The position numbers and the translations under genes are program-made. Source: Bacteroidota bacterium (GTDB lineage: Bacteria; Bacteroidota; Bacteroidia; AKYH767-A; OLB10). Taken from it: a stretch of DNA of 64,000 nt. This document shows, one piece after another, positions 48,882-59,857 of this stretch. The notes beneath the pieces are model-generated. The model made no database searches and was not told the origin of the DNA. It saw only the letters and a list, made by a program, of their open reading frames with translations. The stretch spans positions 62,001-126,000 of the forward strand of contig JADKJB010000005.1 of the NCBI GenBank assembly GCA_016722525.1. The letters run 5' to 3'. Each line of letters starts with the position of its first letter. Positions within the stretch are counted from its first letter, which is position 1.

Positions 48882-48889
48882 ATTTAATA

Positions 48890-49959
48890 ATGAAAAAACT
48901 ATTATCCGGCATTATGATGCTGTCTGCAACATTTGCCACTGCTCAAATCGACACATCAAAATCAAATCTTGTTTTCTCCGGTTATGCTGAAGCTTATTAC
49001 GGATACGATTTCAATGAGCCTGCCAACCATAACCGGCCCTCATTTATTTACAGTCACAACAGGCATAATGAATTTAACCTGAATCTGGGCTTTATCAAAG
49101 CCGGTTATTCAACAGACAAAGTTCGTTAACTTGCTCGCAACCGGAACCTACATGAATGCGAACTATTCAGCTGAACCGTGTATTGAAAATATTTACGAAG
49201 CCAATGCAGGTATTAAACTTTGCAAAATAAAAATTTTGGGTGGATGCAGGTGTATGTTTGGATCACACATTGATTTGAAAGTGCTATCTCAAAAGACTGC
49301 TGGGTGTTGACAAGAAGTATACTGGCTGAAAACTCTCCTTATTATGAAAGCGGAGTTAAACTCTCCATACATCAGATAATACAAAATGGTTTTTAAGTGG
49401 TTTGGTCTTGAATGGATGGCAGCATATTCAACGCCCTGACGGAAATAATACTCCTGCCTTTGGAACACAAATTACATTCAATCCAAATTCCAATGTATCA
49501 ATAAACTATAGTACTTTTTATCGGAAATGATAAAACCGGATACATCCAAACAAATGAGATATTTTCACAATATTTATGGTGTGTTCCATATTTCTTGATA
49601 ACTTCCATGTTACCGCCGGATTCGATTACGGCATGGAGCAGCAATCTGAAGGCAGCAGCGACTACAACAGCTGGTACAGCCCTGTTGTTATTGTTAAAGT
49701 AAACTTAAACGATCAATGGTCTGTTTCAGCCAGAGGTGAATATTATGTTGACGAAAATGGAATCATCATAGCAACCGGTACAGAAAATGGATTTCAAACA
49801 ACCGGATGTTCCTTAAATGTCGATTATAAAATTCGTGAAAATGCAGTGTGGCGAATTGAAGGAAGAACTCTTAACAGCAAAGATAAAATCTTCACTAAAG
49901 ATGACACTGCTGAAAATGGGAGTACATTTGTTACCACATCTATTACGATTGCGTTTTAA
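48890..49959 (+). CDS. Porin-like outer-membrane beta-barrel of the kdp operon (broken frames)
   Basis: A signal peptide (MKKLLSGIMMLSATFATAQ) precedes a barrel with strands VFSGYAEAYYGYDFN, HNRHNEFNLNLGFIKAGY, FHVTAGFDYGMEQQSEG and WSVSARGEYYVDENG, ending in TSITIAF with a C-terminal Phe. Frames break at about 49125, 49185, 49235, 49370, 49520 and 49565. The full length (~356 residues) matches the putative beta-barrel porin-2 type that often accompanies kdp in Bacteroidota. It probably lets K+ or small solutes cross the outer membrane. Its stop overlaps the KdpD start (TAATG). Confidence 0.7.
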
Positions 49960-51081
49960 TGACCGAAAAAGATAAAACCGTTGAACATTTTCTGGATCTT
50001 ATTAAGAGATCAAGCAGAGGCAAGTTCAAAATTTACATCGGGATGAGTGCCGGTGTGGGGAAATCTTTTCGTATGTTGCAGGAAGCCCAATCGCTGCTTA
50101 AAAACGGTATCGATGTAAAAATCGGTTTTATTGAAACTCATAGCCGAACCGAAACACTTGCTTTGCTGGAAGGGTTACCCATAGTTCCAAGAAGAAAGCT
50201 GTTTTATAAGGGAAAAGAGCTGGAGGAAATGGATGTCCAGGCCATTATTAATCTCAGGCCCGAAGTTGTTGTTGTAGATGAACTTGCCCATTCAAATATT
50301 GAAGGAAGCCAAAATGAAAAACGCTGGCAGGATGTGATGGACATTTTATCAGCAGGTATCAATGTTATTTCCGCTGTAAACATTCAGCATATCGAAAGTT
50401 TGAATGAAGAAATAAAACTCATCACCGGTATTGAAGTGACCGAGCGGATTCCCGATAGTGTTCTGGCCCAAGCCGATGAAGTGGTTAATATAGATCTGAC
50501 TGCAGATGAATTAATTGCACGGCTAAAAGAAGGTAAAATTTATCATTCCGATAAAATTGAAACCGCCCTCAAAAATTTTTTTAAGAGTGAAAATATATTA
50601 CAACTTCGTGAACTGGCATTGAAAGAAGTAGCGGTTCAGGTTGAAAGGAAAGTTGAAAAAGAAATTCCCAAACACTCCGGTCTGCGCCATGAACGGTTTT
50701 TAGCCTGCATCAGCAGTAATGATCACACTGCGAGAGCCATTATCCGTAAAACTGCCAGACTTGCCAGCTATTATAACAGCAATGGTTTGTGCTTTTGTGC
50801 AAACACCTAAAGAAAGTTCGAATAAAATCGCATTAGACAAACAACGCCATCTAATTAATAACTATAAACTTGCAACGGAATTAGGTGCTGTTGTAATTAT
50901 TAAAGAAGGTACTAATGTTGCTAAGTCAATAGTTGAAGTTGCAGAAGAAAAAGAAGTCACTACTATTTGTGTAGGAAACCCTCATTTAACTATTTTTCAT
51001 ATTATAATGGCCACGAACACATTTAATCAGTTATTAAAAAAAATAAAAACACTGGATATTGACCTAGTTATTCTGTCATGA
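49959..51081 (+). CDS. kdpD: KdpD N-terminal sensor protein without kinase domain (one frameshift)
   Basis: It comprises only the cytoplasmic N-terminal part of KdpD (~374 residues). The KdpD domain has Walker A GMSAGVGKSF and Walker B VVVDELAHSN, followed by the conserved INVISAVNIQHIESLN. A C-terminal universal-stress-protein domain includes TICVGNPHLTIFHI. The membrane and kinase parts of classical KdpD are encoded separately in the next gene, which this gene overlaps by 4 bases (ATGA). The frame breaks near 50790 (WFVLFVQTPKESS is restored by one base). In KdpD this region senses K+, ATP or c-di-AMP; which applies here is unknown. Confidence 0.88.
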
Positions 51082-52815
51082 AAATAAAAGCAAAACTTAC
51101 ATTAGGTGTTGGACTTTTGTTTCTGTTCATCATTCTCCTTTCGGTATTGGCCACCTATTATATTAATGCCTTAAACAAAGACACTCAAAATATTCTGGTC
51201 GCCAATTATAACACCCTGGATTATTCACGCAATATGCTCATAGCGCTTGATGAAGATTTTTCCAGTCAAATTGCTATCCGTAAATTTACAGAAAACCTTG
51301 CCAAACAACAGAAAAATATAACAGAAATCGGTGAAAAGGAATTGACTGAAAATTTAGCTCTTGACTTTGAAAAACTCAAATTAAATCCCAAAGACAGCCT
51401 TCAGTATTTAAGAATCAGAAAAGACTTAACTGATATTATGCTGTTGAATATGCAGGCTATTCAACGAAAAAGTGATATTGCAAAACATACTGCCACAATC
51501 GCAACTTGGTGGATTGCTGCAACAGGCACTCTATGTTTTTTAATTGCCTTTATTTTATTGGTCAATTTACCAGGAAGTATAGCGAACCCGATAAAAGAAT
51601 TAACTCAAAGTATTAAACAAATTGCTGCCAAAAATTATAAAGAAAGGGTACATTTTGAAAGCCAGGATGAGTTTGGGGAATTAGCCTATGCCTTCAATGT
51701 GATGGCACAGAAGCTGGAAGAATACGACAGTAGTAAGTTGTCGAAAATCTTGTTTGAAAAGAAAAGAATTGAAACATTGGTTAATAACCTGCATGATCCG
51801 GTTATAGGTTTAGATGAAAATTTCATCCTGCTTTTTGCCAATGAAGAAGCATATAAAGTTATTGGAATAAAACAAGAAGATTTAATTGGGAAAAACGCGA
51901 AAGAAATCGCTTTAAAAAATGACCTCCTTAGACATATAATTCAGGACGTGGTGTTGGCTACAGATAACAAAAACGTTATTGATAATAAACCATTAAAAAT
52001 TTATGCCGATAACAAGGAGAGTTATTTTAATAAGGAGATCATAAATATTATGATAACACCTACCGGGGAACAAATTTCCAGACATATTGGTTATGTTTTT
52101 TTATTGAAAAATATCACCCCCTTTAAAGAATTGGATTTTGCTAAAACAAATTTTATTGCTACCATTTCGCATGAACTTAAGACCCCCATTTCATCCATAA
52201 AAATGAGCATTCAATTGCTTGAGAATGAAAAAATCGGTAAGATAAATGAAGAGCAGAAAAATCTGGTTGAAAGCATAAAAGGGGATTCTGAAAGACTTTT
52301 GAAAATTACCGGTGAATTACTGAATATGACACAGATCGAAAGTGGTAATATTCAATTATCAATTCTTCCCTCCGACCCTAAAGAAATTTTGCAATATGCG
52401 GTAAATGCAACTAAAACCCAGGCCGAACAAAAGAATATAAAATTTGAAATCAGTTGTCCTGAAAATTTGCCCATGGTGCAGGCCGACAGTGAAAAAACGG
52501 CATGGGTCCTGACAAATCTTATTTCAAATGCCATTCGTTATTCCTTTGAAAAATCTACGATAAATTTATCTATTTCATCCAACAACCAACAAATTAAGTT
52601 TGCCAATCAAGGATAACGGTCAGGGTATATCTCCTCAATATAAGGATAAAATTTTTGATCGCTATTTTCGCATTCCCGGAACCGCCAAAACAGGTACCGG
52701 TCTGGGTTTGTCAATAAGTAAAGAATTTATTGAGGCTCAGGGTGGAAGAATTGCTGTTGAAAGTGACTTAGGAAAAGGAAGTACTTTTAGTGTAGAACTT
52801 AACGCTGTTGTTTGA
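51078..52815 (+). CDS. Membrane histidine kinase of the split Kdp sensor (one frameshift)
   Basis: The ~579-residue kinase has two membrane helices around a small periplasmic domain (LGVGLLFLFIILLSVLATYY; WWIAATGTLCFLIAFILLV). A HAMP domain follows, then a PAS domain (VNNLHDPVIGLDENFILLF) and HisKA with His in FIATISHELKTPISSIK. The ATPase domain has ISNAIRYSF, DNGQGISPQYKDKIFDRYF and TGTGLGLSISKEF. One base is missing or extra near 52605. It probably receives information from the KdpD-N protein and phosphorylates the NtrC-type regulator at 42760. That regulator is far upstream in the locus, not adjacent. Both links are inference from gene order and family knowledge. Confidence 0.88.
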
Positions 52816-53124
52816 ATAACAGATTAACAAATTCAACCTGGTATCAAGATACTATTTTGACTTCTCACACATCTTCAAAAACATTGAAATCAACCAGGCA
52901 ATGTCTTTTGTTTTAAATTCGCTTTTGAACAAACCTAGCCCCGCATATTTTCTCATACTATATGCATATTCCGTTTTATCAGAGAAGCATACTTTAGCTC
53001 TTTATAAAACTTTTCTTTACTAAATTATCTTTTACGTCTTTTTCAGAAATAATTTCACTTCATTCAAAAATCTTCTATTTTTGCTATCTATTCCTTCCAA
53101 ACACATTTATAATCACATTTTTAC
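52816..53124. other. Intergenic region after the kdp locus
   Basis: 309 AT-rich bases. No gene or clear terminator is seen. It should hold the promoter of the T9SS gene at 53125. Confidence 0.4.
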
Positions 53125-54641
53125 ATGAAAAAAGCTATTCCATTTGCTGCATTTATGCTACTATTTACTTTACAGGTGTTTTCTCAAATCACTTTTCAAA
53201 AATATTTTAATGCTGCGAGTCTGGCTTCAACAACTATTCAGACAAGTGATGGAGGTTATGCAATTGTATATTCAAATGGATCCTCTTCCACAACGCCGGT
53301 ATTGATTAAGACAAATGCAAACGGCGATACACTCTGGACTAAAAGACTCGGAGTACCTGCCTTATTGAACGATGGAAATTCAGTGTTGCAAACACAGGAT
53401 GGCGGATACCTGGTTTGCGGTGGATCAATCATAAAAACGAATAGCAGCGGTGTTCCACTATGGTCAAAAAAATTACTAAATAACCTCTTTTTTAATTCCA
53501 CACAAGCTGTTGAACTTCCAAATGGTGATTTGGTTGTTGTTGGTAAAAGCATGCAGACAAGTGGAATGGGTATTTCTGGTGTCCGGTGAGAGAATATGGG
53601 AAATCAGATGTTTGCCAAAACTGGTGGCGGCAGTGACCAGGACGAAGTATTGTGTATTAAAGCTACAAATACAGGTGGATTTATTATCGGAGGCCAAACC
53701 CATCAGCAAAATGGTGTTAATCTCAAAGGGTTTTTAATCAATACTGATGGTAGTGGAAATGTCCTTTGGTCAAAAACATACGACACACCTGCAAATGAAT
53801 TGTTTTATTCTGTGTATGCCCTTTCTGATGGTGGCTTTGCTGCAATCGGTATTTCATCCGTAACTTCAGGTGTTAATGAAAAAATGATTGTGGTTAAAGT
53901 AAATGCTTCCGGTGCTTTTGTTTGGTCAAAATCTTATCAGGACGCTGTCACTTATGGTTTTGATATTTATGAAACACCCAACCATCGGTTACTGCTGGCC
54001 GGAACCACTAAACATACTACTGCTTACAGTGGTCTTTTAATCAATGCCGATAGTACTGGTACTATTCTCTGGAGAAAAGAGTACACTCCCAGCGGAAGTA
54101 CCTTTGCCACCAGGTTCAATACCTTGCGTCCAACCAGCGATGGGGGCTTTATTCTGGAGGTCTTGATTTCCCGAGTTCAGGAGGTGGTAAATGTTATGTG
54201 TTAAAAACGGATAGCAATGGAGATAATTTCAACAACTGTTTTCAGTCCACTGTACCTATGACTGCAACCACAATTACCCCGACTGTTGCAAATTATATCA
54301 TGACAACGATCTCTGATATTTCATCAACAGTTACCAATACTCATAGCTGTTTTTGTGATACTGTTTCAACAATTTGTACAAGTGTTGGACTGACTCCGGA
54401 ACCGATGGAATCAATATGGAGTGTTTATCCGAATCCGTGTTCTAATCTTATAAATATTGTAAGTTCGTCTGTGGAGGCAACCGATTTATCAATTTACGAT
54501 ATCAATGCAAAAAAAATATTTCAAAAATCATTTATGGGAAATATAAACATCAGCATGGAAGCATTTTCAAGTGGACTTTATTTTTATGAATTTAAAAATA
54601 AAAGCGGAGTTGTTTCAAAAGGTAAGTTGATGAAAAATTAA
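53125..54641 (+). CDS. T9SS secreted repeat protein (in-frame stop and frameshift)
   Basis: A signal peptide (AIPFAAFMLLFTLQVFSQ) is followed by repeats of the type TSDGGYAIVYS ... LIKTNANGDTLWTKRLG, TQDGGYLVCGG and NTGGFIIGGQT, as in bacterial beta-propeller or delta-60-like surface proteins. The C-terminal type A T9SS sorting domain reads VYPNPCSNLINIV ... FSSGLYFYEFKNKSG. An in-frame TGA at 53587 splits the protein (the next segment, GNQMFAKTGGG, is in the same frame). A single-base shift near 54160 separates GGFIL from GGLDFPSSGGG. The full length is ~505 residues. Function unknown; likely a surface adhesin-like protein. Confidence 0.7.
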
Positions 54642-54674
54642 TTTTCATCTTGAGTTGTGTACATATGTCGTTGT

Positions 54675-56922
54675 TTACTGATCCGGAAAATGCCAGTTAC
54701 TCACGCTCGCATTCGTTACATTTACAGTAAAGGCTTGTCCGGTAACGGGATCGATTCTTTTAAACACTCCTGAAAATGTTCCGGTGATGTATCCCCCTGG
54801 AGGAGGGTAGGAATTGATAGTAATTGAGCCTGAAACAATTTCAGTGTAGTATTTTGTTGTTAATCCGTTGAACTCTTTTCGGATTGAAAAACCGGTTGTG
54901 TAGAAATCTGCCGGTGCAGTATATACGCCTGGACCGTTACCATTAAACTTCAGGCTTCCATTAAATCCTCCGTTGGAGCTGCTCATGCATCCGTAAAATT
55001 TCAAGACAGTTTCATTTGATGCCGATTGATAATTTCCTGCCACATACCCGGCATTATAATTGGTCATGGAACACCAGTCAAACGGAATGGTTTGATTCAC
55101 AAATCCATCACCATTTGCTGTCAGCACACTTGGTGCGTTACTAATCATATTGGGTACGCGAGCCAGATCCATTTTACCTGTGATGGAAACCGTTTGTGAA
55201 CCGTTTGAAACCGATGTCTTAAGTGTTCCCGATAAATAGGCTTTCAATTTTCCTATTTCATTTCCATAACTGAGAACTTGGATGTTGCTGGATGCTCCTG
55301 CTTCTTCACTGGTAAAAAGATCACCGCTTGATGTGATGTTGTCGGCAACATAAAGTCTGGTGAAGTTAACAAGTCCTGCATCGCAAACATAATTTCCCGT
55401 TGAGTTTCCGGTTACATAGGCATAAAGCGTAACCGTTTTTCCCTGAAGGGTTGTTCCTGTTAAACTCAAATATGTTTTTCCGCTTTGGCGATATTGTGCT
55501 GATGATTGCGTAACATCCAGAATCAGCATCTCGTTCACATATCCTGCCCCGTTAAGAATAATCATATTGGCGGTATCGGGAGTATAACACATAGCAATAT
55601 TGCCCAGGTTGGTGGTTAAATTCTGAGCCGGTGTTGTTACCGTCATGGTCACTTGTTTTTTAGGAGCAACAAGGCGCATGGTGGCATTTATATTGGATTT
55701 TACCGGAATAGTAAACACCCCTGTTGTACTATATATTCCGGTAAAACCAAACTGACTTCCATAATTAACTTCCACCCATGCCGGAACCCCTGTGTTATTA
55801 CAATCACGCATAATGCCTGTGAGATAAGCAGGACATTGTAAAACAATATCACCCATGTTGTGTAGTTGTCCCTGAGCAATTGGATTTATAGTAAACATTT
55901 GCGAAAAAACTCCAATTCCGTTAGACGGAGGCACGTTTACATCAAACGATAAATTTGAAGGAACTCTTTTTATAAAGTAACCATCATTATCTGTAAATTC
56001 ATAATTATCGTAATCGAAATAAACTATAATATTGGATAGCGGATTGTTGTTGCAATCAAGCACTCTTCCCTTCAGGTAAGCAGCTGAGTGTAATGCTCCA
56101 CATCCCCAAAAGCTAAAATGGCTTACATTAGCTTCATAAAAATTTCCGTTTTTTGTTGCTTCAACCTCCTCTTTCCACAATGCTGTTTGTTCATTAAAAG
56201 AACAAAAAACTGTGGTAGCAGGCAGATGCCTGTTGAGAGACCGGAATGGGTAATTGTAATGTTGCTGTTTTTCCGGGTGCCATTTTTAATTTAATACTGG
56301 AGCCCGTAAATAAACCAATGTAACCAAATGAATAAGTACGAAATTGTTTGGGAACATTTTGTGAGTTGATTGCCATTCTGTCGTTACCCGGAAATTTTAA
56401 ACGATAAGTGGAATCTGTGTTATCCGAAATATCATAGTAGACCAGCACTTGTCCTGTATAAGGACTTCCATCTTCGTTTACTACCGCATCGGGTGGAAAA
56501 ATAAGTTTACTTCCGGAAGGTGTTGCTGTGATGGTTCCTCCAACTGAGCTGTTAAAAGTTGCTGTTTGCGCGGCAAGTAAAATCACGTCTAAATATTGGA
56601 CTCCTGATTCGGCAGAAATTCCAAGATAGTTTTTAGCGTAACCCGATTTATTTATTGTAACAACACCTCTTTCCACAGGAATAGAAACACCATTTAATGC
56701 ATACAGTCCATTCTCATCGGTTAGCACTGTGGTGGTGCCCAATGTAACTTCAGCAAACTCAATGGGCTGCTTCCATTCGTTGGTTACTCTTCCGGCAACA
56801 ATTACCTTAGTGGTGTTTCCGGGAAATGGGGTTGGCTGTTCATCGGTATCTTTTTTACATGCCTGAAAACAGAGGCTACAACAAATGATTATTGTAAGTA
56901 AATATATTCTGTTAATACACAT
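54675..56922 (-). CDS. Large lipoprotein with carboxypeptidase-regulatory-like domains (one frameshift)
   Basis: The lipoprotein signal ends in LCFQACKKDTDE. Next comes a CarboxypepD_reg-like beta-sandwich (VAGRVTNEWKQPIEFAEVTL, VLTDENGLYAL) and ZU5/GPS-like features (KLIFPPDAVVNEDGSPY). Two more regulatory-like domains start at YLKGRVLDCNNNPLSNIIV and YLTGIMRDCNNTGVPAWVEV, and a long beta-rich C-terminal part follows. Pieces are 56194-56922 and 54675-56180, joined by one base near 56210 (LPATTVFCSFNEQTALWK). At ~749 residues it is likely a surface structural or adhesion lipoprotein. It converges with the T9SS gene at 53125, leaving 33 bases between stops. Confidence 0.7.
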
Positions 56923-57110
56923 GGGTTTATAAAGATTTTGTGGTTGCTTTGGAGACGCATTTCTCTTATGTTAGGTTGCAGTATGTTTTTAAGCATCCCG
57001 CAAGGGTCATATGGCTCAAAAACAAATATATTTCGTATATTTAAACTTTCTGATGATATGTTGTGTTAACTTTTTACCAAAAAACAAACCAGTTACTTAT
57101 TGATAAGCCT

Positions 57111-58256
57111 ATGAAAAAATTAGTCTCCCTTTTTTTTGCTACCCTCTTCTTTGCTGGATTATCTTCAGCCCAAACGAACGGTACTCTTTCCTGGGATGGA
57201 TTAACCCGCAATTACATCGTTTACCTCCCCTCCACCTATACACCGGGTTCATCATTCCCTTTGGTTTTTGTATTGCATGGTTTTACTCAGTCTTCAAGTA
57301 CCATTATGGATGTTAGCGGTTTTAACGACGTTGCAGAAGATAATGATTTTATTGCGGTTTATCCGAATGGTGTGAACAATGGCTGGAATACCAATGCCGG
57401 TTTTCCGGGAGGATCAACGGCTGATGACATAGGATTTATTGGTGCCCTTATTGACGAAATGCATCTGTTGTATAATATAGATACCAACAAAGTTTACTCC
57501 TGTGGTTTTTCTGCAGGTGGGTATATGAGCCATCGTTTAGCTTGTGAATCCGATCGTTGCTTTGCCGCTATTGCTTCGGTTTCAGGAACAATGTCGAACA
57601 ATGCATTCAACGATTGTGTTCCTTCTAAAAATATGCCTGTCATGCAAATTCATGGAACCAGTGATATTGTGGTAAATTATAACGGAGGTTTTGGTGGGAA
57701 GTCGGTTGACGATGTAATTAATCTTTGGGTTGCAAATAATAGTTGTCCTACAACACCAGTAGTAACCCTATTGCCCGATATCAATACTACTGACGGCTCC
57801 ACGGTTGAACAAAATATTTTTGAGCCCTGCACGGATAGTGCAACAGTTATTCTTTTAAAAGTAATCGGAGGTGGTCATCAATGGCCCGGCTCTACCTCGT
57901 TGTTAGGTGGTATCGGAAATATTAACAAAGATATTATTGCAAGTGAAGAAATCTGGAATTTTTTTAGTGGGTATTCCTGTCCGGTAACAACTTCTGTTTC
58001 TGAAAATCTAAACAGCGCATTTGCATTCAACATTCAAAACCTTGGCGAGGGCATTTATAATCTCATCTTAAATGATTCGCAACAAAAAGGTTTTTCTTTT
58101 TCGATTTTTGATTTAACAGGTAAAATTATTTCAACCGAGAAAATTATTACACCATCGTTAAGTTTTAATATCGACCTCAGCAAATATTCCAATGGTGTTT
58201 ATTTTTTAAATTTTATTTCTGAATCAGAAAGTAAAACCATTAAACTGATCAGATAA
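57111..58256 (+). CDS. PHB-depolymerase/feruloyl-esterase-like enzyme with T9SS domain
   Basis: I take ATG 57111 as start because it gives a clean signal peptide (KLVSLFFATLFFAGLSSAQ). The catalytic domain is of the LpqC/polyhydroxybutyrate depolymerase type: oxyanion loop VLHGFTQSS, nucleophile elbow CGFSAGGYMSHRLAC, a GTSDIVVNYNGG acid loop, and catalytic His in GGGHQWPG. The last ~80 residues are a T9SS sorting domain, though the usual YPNP motif is weak (FNIQNLGEGIYNLIL ... YSNGVYFLNF). It is a secreted serine esterase acting on polyesters, feruloyl or acetyl groups; the substrate cannot be told from sequence. The frame is intact. Confidence 0.85.
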   Translation: MKKLVSLFFATLFFAGLSSAQTNGTLSWDGLTRNYIVYLPSTYTPGSSFPLVFVLHGFTQSSSTIMDVSGFNDVAEDNDFIAVYPNGVNNGWNTNAGFPGGSTADDIGFIGALIDEMHLLYNIDTNKVYSCGFSAGGYMSHRLACESDRCFAAIASVSGTMSNNAFNDCVPSKNMPVMQIHGTSDIVVNYNGGFGGKSVDDVINLWVANNSCPTTPVVTLLPDINTTDGSTVEQNIFEPCTDSATVILLKVIGGGHQWPGSTSLLGGIGNINKDIIASEEIWNFFSGYSCPVTTSVSENLNSAFAFNIQNLGEGIYNLILNDSQQKGFSFSIFDLTGKIISTEKIITPSLSFNIDLSKYSNGVYFLNFISESESKTIKLIR

Positions 58257-58539
58257 GAATATCCTTGAACCTGGATTATTTTGTGACCAACCGAACCACT
58301 ATCGTTGTGTTAAGTGCAAAAGCCCGGTTCCTGGAGTTTTTCACACACCCCACCATGAATGGCGGGGTTGTTCAATGTTGTAGTGAATGAATGCATAACC
58401 CCGGCCTTTAGGGTGGGTCAGAAAGGATAAATTTCATTGGGCTTTAGCTCTGACTTACATGATCTGTTTGGCAACCCTTCTCATTTATTTAACTTTTTAC
58501 TTCCAAAAAACTTGACTTGTTCCTTTTGATTCATTAATT

Positions 58540-58571
58540 TTGACATATATTGTCAAAACAATAATTGTCAA
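58540..58571. promoter_or_regulatory. Operator-like inverted repeat before the toxin-antitoxin pair
   Basis: TTGACATATATTGTCAA (58540-58556) has inverted arms TTGACA/TGTCAA. A third TTGTCAA half-site lies at 58565-58571, 4 bases before the ATG. The antitoxin carries an Xre DNA-binding domain, so autoregulation at this site is likely. Confidence 0.65.
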
Positions 58572-58574
58572 ACA

Positions 58575-59168
58575 ATGAATAATTTCGGAACTTTAATACG
58601 TAAACACCGCACCGACAAAGAGTTACCTCTCAGGGTGGTTGCCGCCTATCTGGAGATTGACCAGGCTATTTTGAGCAAATTTGAACACGGTAACCGCAAA
58701 CCGACCCGCGAGCAGGTGGTAAAACTGGCTGAGTTCTTCAAAACAAACCCCGATGATCTGCTAGTTGCCTGGTTGGCGGATAAAGTGATTTATGCCCTGG
58801 ATGATGATGATCTTTCGATAAAAGCACTCAAGGTTGCAGAGGATAGTGTTGAATACCTAACACCAGCCAAAATCAATACCCGAAATGTGATTCAACAGCT
58901 AAAATCCTATTTTGAAAAGGATAGCCGAATCTCCTCTGCCTGGCTTTTTGGGTCTGTATCCCGCGGAGAAGCGACAGAAAAAAGTGATATCGATGTGATG
59001 ATTGAATTGTATCCGAATATAAAATTTTCAATGATGGATATGCTTGATCTCCAATTTCAATTACATGAACATTTTGGTCGCAAGGTTGATGTGGTAGAAA
59101 AAGGATATCTTAAAGATTTTGCTATGAAAAGTGTTTCTAATGATTTAAAATTAATAATCAAAAAATGA
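58575..59168 (+). CDS. mntA: Xre-MntA fusion antitoxin (nucleotidyltransferase)
   Basis: Residues 1-65 are an Xre-type helix-turn-helix (GTLIRKHRTDKELPLRVVAA, LSKFEHGNRKPT). After a linker, residues ~105-197 are a minimal nucleotidyltransferase with active site GSVSRGEATEKSDID (G126 to D140) and a third acidic residue in VDVVEKG (D172). In type VII systems MntA neutralises HepT by adding AMP to a Tyr beside its active site. The start follows an inverted repeat, and the stop overlaps hepT by 4 bases (ATGA). Most MntA proteins lack a DNA-binding domain, so the fusion gives self-repression in the same chain. The frame is intact. Confidence 0.88.
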   Translation: MNNFGTLIRKHRTDKELPLRVVAAYLEIDQAILSKFEHGNRKPTREQVVKLAEFFKTNPDDLLVAWLADKVIYALDDDDLSIKALKVAEDSVEYLTPAKINTRNVIQQLKSYFEKDSRISSAWLFGSVSRGEATEKSDIDVMIELYPNIKFSMMDMLDLQFQLHEHFGRKVDVVEKGYLKDFAMKSVSNDLKLIIKK

Positions 59169-59503
59169 TACCAAGCGAAAAAGATCGTGTAATTCATATT
59201 ATTAATGCGATTGACCGCATTGCCGGCCATACATTAAATAAAGATGAAACTACCTTTCTGAGAAACGAAATGTTAATAGATGCTGTGCTTTATCAATTTA
59301 TAATAATTGGCGAGGCTATACTATTTATTGAAAACGAAAAACTTGCTCGTTATTCTTACCCATGGCATCTTGTTAGAGGTTTCAGAAACTATTTAGCACA
59401 TGAATATTTTGGAGTTAATATGAAAATGGTCTGGGAAACAGTTGTTACAGATCTGCCAAACCTGAAAAAAGTGGTCCAACAAATTCTGGAAAAAGAATTT
59501 TGA
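59165..59503 (+). CDS. hepT: HepT HEPN-domain toxin
   Basis: The 112-residue all-helical DUF86 protein has the HEPN RNase signature R-x4-H-x-Y as RNYLAHEY (Arg74, His79, Tyr81). Tyr81 is the expected site of AMP addition by MntA. HepT proteins cut RNA and stop growth when free. It overlaps the antitoxin gene by 4 bases. The order antitoxin-then-toxin, operator and intact motifs suggest a functional module. Confidence 0.9.
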   Translation: MIPSEKDRVIHIINAIDRIAGHTLNKDETTFLRNEMLIDAVLYQFIIIGEAILFIENEKLARYSYPWHLVRGFRNYLAHEYFGVNMKMVWETVVTDLPNLKKVVQQILEKEF

Positions 59504-59857
59504 TTCTGCTTATAAGACTTCTTATTGATCTGCAGAGATTTTATATGCAACACTAAAAAGGGAGAAAGACCAATCGTCTTTCTCCCCACTTCTGGTTAGG
59601 TAGTATTAATTTTGAAAGGAAAACTCTTTAAATTCCATTGATCATTGGCGGAAGGATAACATTCCTCCATTGTTTCTTTCCAAGAGTGCCATTGTTTTTG
59701 TTTTTTACAATTGTGAATACTATGTTAAGTACTATACTCGAAATTATCTTATCCAAAAAGGAAAACCTATGATTTTTATCAACTTTTCAGAAAATATTTT
59801 TAAACAAATTCACGAAAGGATATTTTAACTCCGATGTTGTAGACCCAATCCTGGTTT
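59504..59857. other. Intergenic region between toxin and cation ATPase
   Basis: 354 bases without a gene, between the ends of convergent genes. It holds the minus-strand terminator hairpin at 59560-59586 and AT-rich sequence. Confidence 0.5.
59555..59586 (-). terminator. Terminator for the minus strand
   Basis: GGGAGAAAGAC/GTCTTTCTCCC (59560-59570 with 59576-59586) is a perfect 11-bp stem over CAATC. On the minus strand it is followed by a T5 run (59555-59559). It faces the ATPase gene, which ends 270 bases upstream of it. Confidence 0.7.

Noticed and set aside
58257..58539. Possible small gene or RNA between the esterase and the toxin-antitoxin pair
   Set aside because: No open frame, tRNA-like fold or conserved element was recognisable; only short imperfect repeats of CCCCGCC type.
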